NCBI GenBank assembly: GCA_910589185.1
Contig: CAJUSU010000014.1
Location: forward strand, 207 to 39,117
Direction: 5' to 3'
DNA length: 38,911 nt
Source: an uncultured Clostridia bacterium
GTDB lineage: Bacteria; Bacillota; Clostridia; TANB77; CAG-508
Shown: piece after piece, positions 33,502-38,911 of the stretch
Layout: every line of letters begins with the position of its first letter
Position numbering within the stretch: the stretch's first letter is position 1
The notes under the pieces: model-generated
Seen by the model: the letters and a program-made list of their open reading frames with translations, nothing else
Database searches by the model: none
What the model was told of the DNA's origin: nothing
Made by a program: the position numbers and the translations under genes

Positions 33502-33529
33502 TTGACACGTTTCTTTTTTTATTTATAAT
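33502..33529 (+). promoter_or_regulatory. Sigma-A promoter of the dockerin-like surface gene
   Basis: TTGACA (33502-33507), 16 bases, TATAAT (33524-33529). It overlaps an imperfect hairpin (AAGAAAAGTG with CACGTTTCTT, about 33489-33515). The rest of the 33254-33501 gap has no gene that I can support. Confidence 0.65.
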
Positions 33530-33579
33530 ATGATACTAATCGTAAGCTAAAACGAAAATTGGAAAGAAAGGAGCCAAAA

Positions 33580-33819
33580 TTGGAAAGCAATCAAGTCAAA
33601 AAAAGAAAAAGAAGAATTGTTATTGCAGTTCTCATTTGTATTTTTCTTTTATTAGGAAATGTTGCTACCATTTTAGCGGCAAATGACGTAGATTTATTAA
33701 TACCTACAGACGACCAATATCTAGAACTTAAAGCAGTTCAGGCAAAGGATGTTACAGGGCAGAATAAACAAGTCATCATGCAGCTATGGGGGCACAACCT
33801 AGAATTTAGACGGATTTGA
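33580..33819 (+). CDS. Exported dockerin-like surface protein, N-terminal part, frameshifted
   Basis: The start is TTG 33580 behind AAAGGAG (seven bases), rather than TTG 33559. The N-terminus LESNQVKKRKRR is followed by the hydrophobic segment IVIAVLICIFLLLGNVATIL and AAN, a signal peptide or anchor. The frame ends early at TGA. A one-base insertion near 33805-33808 (TTTA) explains this: dropping one base gives LE(L or F)DGFDVRFSYLSTKLQPS, which continues smoothly into the next entry. Repaired, the protein would be about 565 residues. Causes could be a real mutation, an assembly error or recoding. Confidence 0.75.
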   Translation: MESNQVKKRKRRIVIAVLICIFLLLGNVATILAANDVDLLIPTDDQYLELKAVQAKDVTGQNKQVIMQLWGHNLEFRRI

Positions 33820-35278
33820 TGTTAGATTTTCCTACTTAAGTACTAAATTACAACCATCGAATATCACAACTAATATAATAACTAGTGATATCACAGAGTA
33901 CTTTCAATTTGAACCTCAATTTAATAATGGCTCCTTAGATATATTTGACTTACCATATGATGATAGTCAGATTCAAGAAGAAGGTATTACAAAAGAAGAA
34001 GGAGCAAGTGTCATTAGAATGATAGGCTCAATCAATGCACCTATTGCTGGTGCAACAGATCACTTTGTTCTAAAAGAAGATGGGAAATATTCCTTCAATA
34101 CGAATGGAGATGTCTTAATTGGAACAATGAGTTTTCAAATGACGGCGGACGAATTTGACGTTTCGTGGTTTAAACTAGTACCTTCAGCAGAATACAACCC
34201 AACAAGTGGAATAAAGATTAGTGTGACAACTACCAAACGATATGAAGCACAATCTACATTCCGATTTACAGATGAGGTAGCGTCAAAAGAAGCCAGTTTA
34301 AGTAATTTAGTAGTAAGTACAGGAACAATTGATACAGACAATCCAGATAATTCTACCTATAAAGAATATCCACTTACACCAACGTTTGATAAAGATACAC
34401 TAACATATGAAATCAAATTGTTAGAATACTTAGAAAATATGGATATTACAGCAACCACTTTAGATGGAAAAGCAACTTTAAAGATAAAAGTTCCTAAAAG
34501 GGACGAAAATGGCAATTTAGTTTATCAAGCAGATGGAACAGCCATAGAGTATGAAGAAAAAGAAATGTTAGATAAAACGCCATTCAATGTTATCTTAAAT
34601 AAGTTAGGAGAACCAGACACAATTCTAACCATTATTTCAACAGCAGAAGACGGGAAGACAAAAAAGGAATATCAACTAACCATTAAAAGACCGTATGCAA
34701 CTATTAAAGGAAAGGCAATTCTAGCAGATTTTGATGATGAAGGAAAAGTGCAAGATATTTTAGATGTATATGGAGTAGAGTTGAATAATAGAGTAGATAT
34801 CAATTTGTACAAACCAAACTTAGCTGAATGGGAATCTATACCAGATATTTATCAAATTATTTACCCAGATCCATTTACTTATGAAAAATTAGAGAATGTA
34901 GCAAAAGAGACATCTATCAGTAGTAAGAACGACGGAACTTTTGAAATACATATCATACCGGGAGAATATGACGTCCAAATAACAAGGTTAGGATATTTAG
35001 ATTATATTTATTCAGATGTAGAACTGAATGAGGGGGATGTCATAGAAATGGGAGAAATAAGGTTGACAGCAGGAGACATTAATAGAGATGGTACCATTTC
35101 ACAAGAGGATATTAACCAAGTAAAACAAGTTATGGATATGTTAAATGACAATGTGGACTTTTTAGAGAATTACAATCCGTCACAGATAGGTGTTGTTGCA
35201 CAAGAGGATTTAAACTATGCAAAACAAAATCAAGATAAAAATTTGACAATTGTATATTTTAATTCTAATCATTCTTAA
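33809..35278 (+). CDS. Exported dockerin-like surface protein, main part (no start codon of its own)
   Basis: The +1-frame continuation. The first ATG (34019) is internal and has no Shine-Dalgarno. Modules in order: a beta-sandwich opening DGFDVRFSYLSTKLQPSNIT that resembles a cohesin-like fold; a cadherin-like beta-sandwich (about 34290-34690) with LSNLVVSTG, TYEIKLLEY and a YQLTIKRP end; a carboxypeptidase-regulatory-like module (FEIHIIPGEYDVQITRLGYL); and at the C-terminus a dockerin-type calcium repeat, AGDINRDGTISQEDINQVKQ, with a weaker second copy (IGVVAQEDLNYAKQ). The protein would be secreted and probably held on the surface. The next gene, an Ig-repeat protein, follows after 35 bases. 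Confidence 0.75.
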   Translation, partial: DGFDVRFSYLSTKLQPSNITTNIITSDITEYFQFEPQFNNGSLDIFDLPYDDSQIQEEGITKEEGASVIRMIGSINAPIAGATDHFVLKEDGKYSFNTNGDVLIGTMSFQMTADEFDVSWFKLVPSAEYNPTSGIKISVTTTKRYEAQSTFRFTDEVASKEASLSNLVVSTGTIDTDNPDNSTYKEYPLTPTFDKDTLTYEIKLLEYLENMDITATTLDGKATLKIKVPKRDENGNLVYQADGTAIEYEEKEMLDKTPFNVILNKLGEPDTILTIISTAEDGKTKKEYQLTIKRPYATIKGKAILADFDDEGKVQDILDVYGVELNNRVDINLYKPNLAEWESIPDIYQIIYPDPFTYEKLENVAKETSISSKNDGTFEIHIIPGEYDVQITRLGYLDYIYSDVELNEGDVIEMGEIRLTAGDINRDGTISQEDINQVKQVMDMLNDNVDFLENYNPSQIGVVAQEDLNYAKQNQDKNLTIVYFNSNHS

Positions 35279-35313
35279 AAAATAAAAAAAATATATATGT
35301 AAGGAGGAAAAAG

Positions 35314-38300
35314 ATGAAAGGAAAGCACGCTAAATCGTTAGCGGTGCCAAAACGAATGCAAACTAGAGATTTAGACGAAGAAAAGCAATATAGTCAAATC
35401 TTAAGTAAAGCTGATGAATTGTTTCGAGAAAAAATATTGCAAGATGCAGAAATCCAAGAACTAATAGAAAAAACAAAACAAAAGCAATATGAAGAATCGC
35501 AGTCAGTCAGTAGAACATCGTTTTTTGGCAGGCTAAGGGAAAAAGCAAAACAAGTGACCAAAAAGCAAGTAACAGCTTTTAGTACTTTAATGATTATGAT
35601 AACGCAAATGTTTTCACCTTATACTGTATTATTAAGCACAGTAAAAGCAGCTGTTGACCCAACAACAGATACTTTAATAGCTGTTACAGCGTCACAACCA
35701 AAAACTTCTAGTAGTGGGAATAAAATAATTGAAGTAACCTATGCTATCACAGGAGAAAATATTGTATCTGCAGATTTATCGATAGGTTATGATAGTACAA
35801 AAATTAAGCCAGCAAGAAGAGGAACAGGAGCAGCATGTACAGTGACCAAATTAGCAGCGAATAACCCTACCACAAGTTGTGCAGAGTTTGGAGATGCATT
35901 AAGCTTTTTAGACTTAGACACAGGAGCATTAAATACAACCAATAGTAATATCAGAATTTCAGTATCTTGTCCAGCAGGAGGAGATAGAGTATTAGATGTA
36001 GGAGGACAAGGATACTCACAAGATGACTTGGGAGAAGAAGCATATGGATATAATTATTATTTACCAATTGTAAAATTATATTTCCTTTTGGTAGATGAAA
36101 GTATTACAGAATTAACACATGATATGCTATATTTCTCAAAGGTATCAGATACATGGCCAACAGGATATAAATATATTTACAATAATACTGGTACTAGTGA
36201 CAGAACTTGTATAGATCCAACAACAGTTTCCTATAATGGATTTGCAGAAGCTAAAAAAGCAGTAAGCAGTATAGAAGTAACACAAAATCCAACAGATGTA
36301 ACTTACAAAAATGGAGATACATTGGACTTTACAGGTGGAACTATCACAATTCACTATGATGATGGTTCTAAAGATGAAAATGTAAGTATTGCAGATGGAA
36401 TACAAGATGGAAGTATTACAGTAGATACACAGTACGCTTCCAATGGAACGAAAAAAGCAGTCATTACTTATTCAGGAAAAACAGCTGAAATTCCATACTA
36501 TGTTTTATCAGGTGCAAGCTTAAAAAACAATATTACGAAAACTACTTATGATCATGGAGATAACTTAGACTTTACAGGAGGAGAAATAGATTTAATCTTT
36601 ACTAACAGTAGTGGAGCAGAAATTAAAGAGGTTGTGTCTATTCCAACAGGTTTAGGAAATCAAACCATTACGACTGATACAACAACAGCAAATGTCAATA
36701 AAAATCCAGTAAAATTGACTTGTGAAGGATATACCATAAATTTACCAATTACAGTCAATGATCCATTAGATCATATTACAGTAACACCACCAACAACAGT
36801 AACATATGATCATGGTAAAGATATTAGTTTTGCAGGAGGCTCTATCACTACTTATACAAAAAGTGGAGCAACAGCAATAATTCCAGCGACAGACCCGGGA
36901 ATTAGTATATCACCAACAAAGGCTGATATTAATTTGGTAGCAAATCCACAACCAATAGCAGGCGGATTAAATGCAGGACCACAAGACATTACAGTAAGTT
37001 ATCAAGGAAAAACGGCTAAATATACAATTACAGTCAATGATACAATTGATAATATTGATGTTACTACACAACCAACAGCAAAGAATAAATATGGAGAAAC
37101 AAATCCAAGTTTTGCAGGTTTGATAGTAACAGTTAACACAGCAGGAGGAGCAAGTTTTACAGTCGATCATAATTCAGTTAACATTGATAAAAGTTCATAC
37201 AATGCTAATACATTGAATGAACAACAATTTACAGTAACTTATAGTGGTAAAACAGCGCCAACAAAAGCAAAATTAAAATTACAAGACTATATTACAGATA
37301 TGGTACCAACATTTCCAACAACGGTCTTTGAATATGACACACCAGTTGCTACAATTATCAATGGAGCAACTTATGTAAAGAAATATGCAAGTGGTGCAAC
37401 AGGAGCATCAGAACCAATTACAGCAGGAATGGTTAGTGGATATACCCAAAGACCAGCACCAACGTTATTTAACAGTTTGCATGAATGTAGTCAAACTATT
37501 AACATAAAGTTAACAAGCGGAACCAATTCCTTTGATGAAGTACCAATTACAAAAACACAAGCTATTACGATGAAGGATAAAATCACAGGAATTGCCATAG
37601 ATAACTATCCAAGTACAATGGGATTTGATTATGGAGATGCGTTTGTAGCTACAAATGGTAGAATCAAGACAGTATATGCTAGTGGAGCAAAGGGAGACAC
37701 CATATATATGTCAGATCCAAGTGTAAAATTAACGCAAACAGATGGCACAACTCCAGTTACCACTCAAGTAGCAAAATCCAAATTTACAAATGGACAAGCA
37801 ACAGAAACCGTAAAAGTAACTTACACGAAAGATAGCAAAAATTATACTACTACTTATGACATCACGATTTCAGACAAAGTAACAGGAATTGCTATTACAA
37901 CAGACCCAACCAAGGCATTTGAACATGGAGCAACTTTTGGAGTAGGAAGCGGTAAAATTACAGTAAGTTATGCAGTAGCAGATCCACAAATTATTGCAAT
38001 GTCAGATGCAGATGTAATAATTAAGCAATCAAATGGTACAGCCATTAACATGAGTCCAACTACTTATGACGCAAATCACAAATATACAGAACATTTAAAA
38101 GTAGAATATATGGGACAAACAGCAACTTATGATATTGTAATTACAAATGTCATTACAGGAATTACTTTGAAACCAAGTCCAAAAACAAGCTATACATACC
38201 AAGAACCAATAACAAATGCAGGAGGAAGTATAGAAATTACAAGAAAAGATGGAACAACCAGTACTCTTCCAATTACAGATAGCATGATAACAGGACTTAA

Positions 38301-38911
38301 CACAGATACAGTAGGAACTAGACAAGCAACGGTTACTTATACAGAGAACAATGTGACGAAAACAGCAAAGTACAGTTATACAGTAGCTAATTCAGTCACA
38401 GGAGTAACCATAACTGCTCCAAGTAAAACAACGTATAAACATGGAGAAACATTAGCAGTAGGAACCGTTACACTTACTTATGCAGATGGAACAACAAGTG
38501 CAGGAAATTGGTCAGATGTAACTATCACAGATGGTGGAACAGCAATTACAGCGCTTCCAACCCCAACAGAAGCAGAGTATAAAGCAAGTAGTACTACCCA
38601 CAAGATAAGTAAAACATTAAAACTAAATTACAGCAAAGACGGCGTTACAGCAACAGAAGTAAGTTATCCAATTGAAATTATCAACTATGTAAAATCAATT
38701 AGTATGTACACAACACCTAAACAAAATTACAGTGTTAATGATGTAATTGATGTTACAGGCGGAGAAATCATGGTAACAAGAGCGGTTGGCTCAGAGGCAA
38801 TCGCAATTACCAAAGAAATGACAAGTGGATTTGATAGTAGTAAAGAATACTTAAATAATTCTTTAACGATTACTGTAACTTATACAGAAAACAATGTAAC
38901 TCCTGCCCCAA
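35314..38911 (+). CDS. Giant Ig-like-repeat surface protein, 3' end beyond the window
   Basis: The frame is open for 1199 codons from ATG 35314 (after AAGGAGG) to the window edge. An unusually long, charged N-terminus of about 86 residues precedes the hydrophobic segment TLMIMITQMFSPYTVLLSTV (residues 91-110), ending in KAA, a delayed signal peptide. A cohesin-like beta-sandwich follows (VTYAITGENIVSADLSIGYD). From about 36270 there are about ten repeats of 80-100 residues of a group-3 bacterial Ig type, beginning for example SIEVTQNPTDVTYKNGDTLD, then HITVTPPTTVTYDHGKDISF, then GVTITAPSKTTYKHGETLAV, each ending in a strand like VTYSGKTAKYTITV. It is probably a long adhesin or stalk. Its C-terminal anchor is not visible. 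Confidence 0.85.
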   Translation, partial: MKGKHAKSLAVPKRMQTRDLDEEKQYSQILSKADELFREKILQDAEIQELIEKTKQKQYEESQSVSRTSFFGRLREKAKQVTKKQVTAFSTLMIMITQMFSPYTVLLSTVKAAVDPTTDTLIAVTASQPKTSSSGNKIIEVTYAITGENIVSADLSIGYDSTKIKPARRGTGAACTVTKLAANNPTTSCAEFGDALSFLDLDTGALNTTNSNIRISVSCPAGGDRVLDVGGQGYSQDDLGEEAYGYNYYLPIVKLYFLLVDESITELTHDMLYFSKVSDTWPTGYKYIYNNTGTSDRTCIDPTTVSYNGFAEAKKAVSSIEVTQNPTDVTYKNGDTLDFTGGTITIHYDDGSKDENVSIADGIQDGSITVDTQYASNGTKKAVITYSGKTAEIPYYVLSGASLKNNITKTTYDHGDNLDFTGGEIDLIFTNSSGAEIKEVVSIPTGLGNQTITTDTTTANVNKNPVKLTCEGYTINLPITVNDPLDHITVTPPTTVTYDHGKDISFAGGSITTYTKSGATAIIPATDPGISISPTKADINLVANPQPIAGGLNAGPQDITVSYQGKTAKYTITVNDTIDNIDVTTQPTAKNKYGETNPSFAGLIVTVNTAGGASFTVDHNSVNIDKSSYNANTLNEQQFTVTYSGKTAPTKAKLKLQDYITDMVPTFPTTVFEYDTPVATIINGATYVKKYASGATGASEPITAGMVSGYTQRPAPTLFNSLHECSQTINIKLTSGTNSFDEVPITKTQAITMKDKITGIAIDNYPSTMGFDYGDAFVATNGRIKTVYASGAKGDTIYMSDPSVKLTQTDGTTPVTTQVAKSKFTNGQATETVKVTYTKDSKNYTTTYDITISDKVTGIAITTDPTKAFEHGATFGVGSGKITVSYAVADPQIIAMSDADVIIKQSNGTAINMSPTTYDANHKYTEHLKVEYMGQTATYDIVITNVITGITLKPSPKTSYTYQEPITNAGGSIEITRKDGTTSTLPITDSMITGLNTDTVGTRQATVTYTENNVTKTAKYSYTVANSVTGVTITAPSKTTYKHGETLAVGTVTLTYADGTTSAGNWSDVTITDGGTAITALPTPTEAEYKASSTTHKISKTLKLNYSKDGVTATEVSYPIEIINYVKSISMYTTPKQNYSVNDVIDVTGGEIMVTRAVGSEAIAITKEMTSGFDSSKEYLNNSLTITVTYTENNVTPAP

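Noticed and set aside
33489..33520. Terminator for an upstream plus-strand gene
   Set aside because: No plus-strand gene lies directly upstream. The hairpin is imperfect and overlaps a good promoter.
35980..38325. Minus-strand Cys-rich frames opposite the Ig-repeat protein
   Set aside because: They arise from the ACA/ACT/GCA-rich codons of the plus-strand repeats and have no start signals.
1..38911. CRISPR arrays, insertion sequences, phage genes or attachment sites
   Set aside because: No regularly spaced short repeats, transposase, integrase or terminal inverted repeats flanking genes were seen. Repeats present are protein-coding modules.

Overview
The window is low-G+C, Gram-positive (Bacillota, most likely Clostridia) chromosomal DNA. 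The evidence is strong Shine-Dalgarno sites, A-rich codon use (AGA, TTA, GGA, GCA), spoIIE, class III fructose-1,6-bisphosphatase, AcpS, a DUF348-G5-SleB wall hydrolase, and large thioester, isopeptide-like and Ig-like surface proteins. Prepilin-like DUF6273 proteins and WG-repeat proteins suggest an uncultured gut-type Clostridia lineage; that placement is inference.

Layout. 1-1841: two tandem DUF6273 genes, the first cut by the window edge and the second with a prepilin-like N-terminus. 2113-4633: spoIIE, split by an apparent one-base insertion. 4692-4901: small Xre-type regulator. 5171-8371: WG-repeat membrane protein, an unknown tail-anchored protein and acpS. 8456-10462: tatD and the wall hydrolase, which has a perfect sigma-A promoter and an upstream sigma-E-like one. 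10677-11716: exoA convergent with a G+C-richer 65-residue membrane protein that has its own promoter, structured leader and terminator. 11919-13043: AI-2E-family transporter. 13177-16067: OmpR-type two-component pair. 16370-20863: thioester adhesin behind two promoters and a structured leader RNA. 21116-23068: anchored Ig-like protein and a GGDEF protein. 23144-25397: rdgB, D,D-carboxypeptidase, tRNA-Gly and tRNA-Cys. 25508-27785 (minus): DUF1653 protein and fbp. 27962-31898: amino-acid ABC transporter/PepD operon. 31962-33253 (minus): an anchored helical protein and a small multidrug-export-family protein. 33580-38911: two exported surface proteins, the first frameshifted, the second a long Ig-repeat protein running off the window.

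The most striking system is at 27962-31898. A consensus promoter is followed by a 14-codon leader peptide with three consecutive His codons. Five RNA segments follow that can form mutually exclusive hairpins (1:2 with 3:4, or 2:3 with 4:5), ending in a perfect terminator. Downstream are a polar amino-acid ABC transporter and PepD, an Xaa-His dipeptidase. The logic fits ribosome-mediated histidine attenuation of a histidine or His-peptide uptake and salvage operon. The ABC ATPase and PepD are one open frame, with an embedded Shine-Dalgarno and TTG start at the junction.

Other points of interest are an abrupt codon-usage switch in the tails of both DUF6273 genes (a possible hypervariable region), two single-base frameshifts that share the context TTTAGA(A/C)GG, and an unassigned structured RNA in front of the adhesin.
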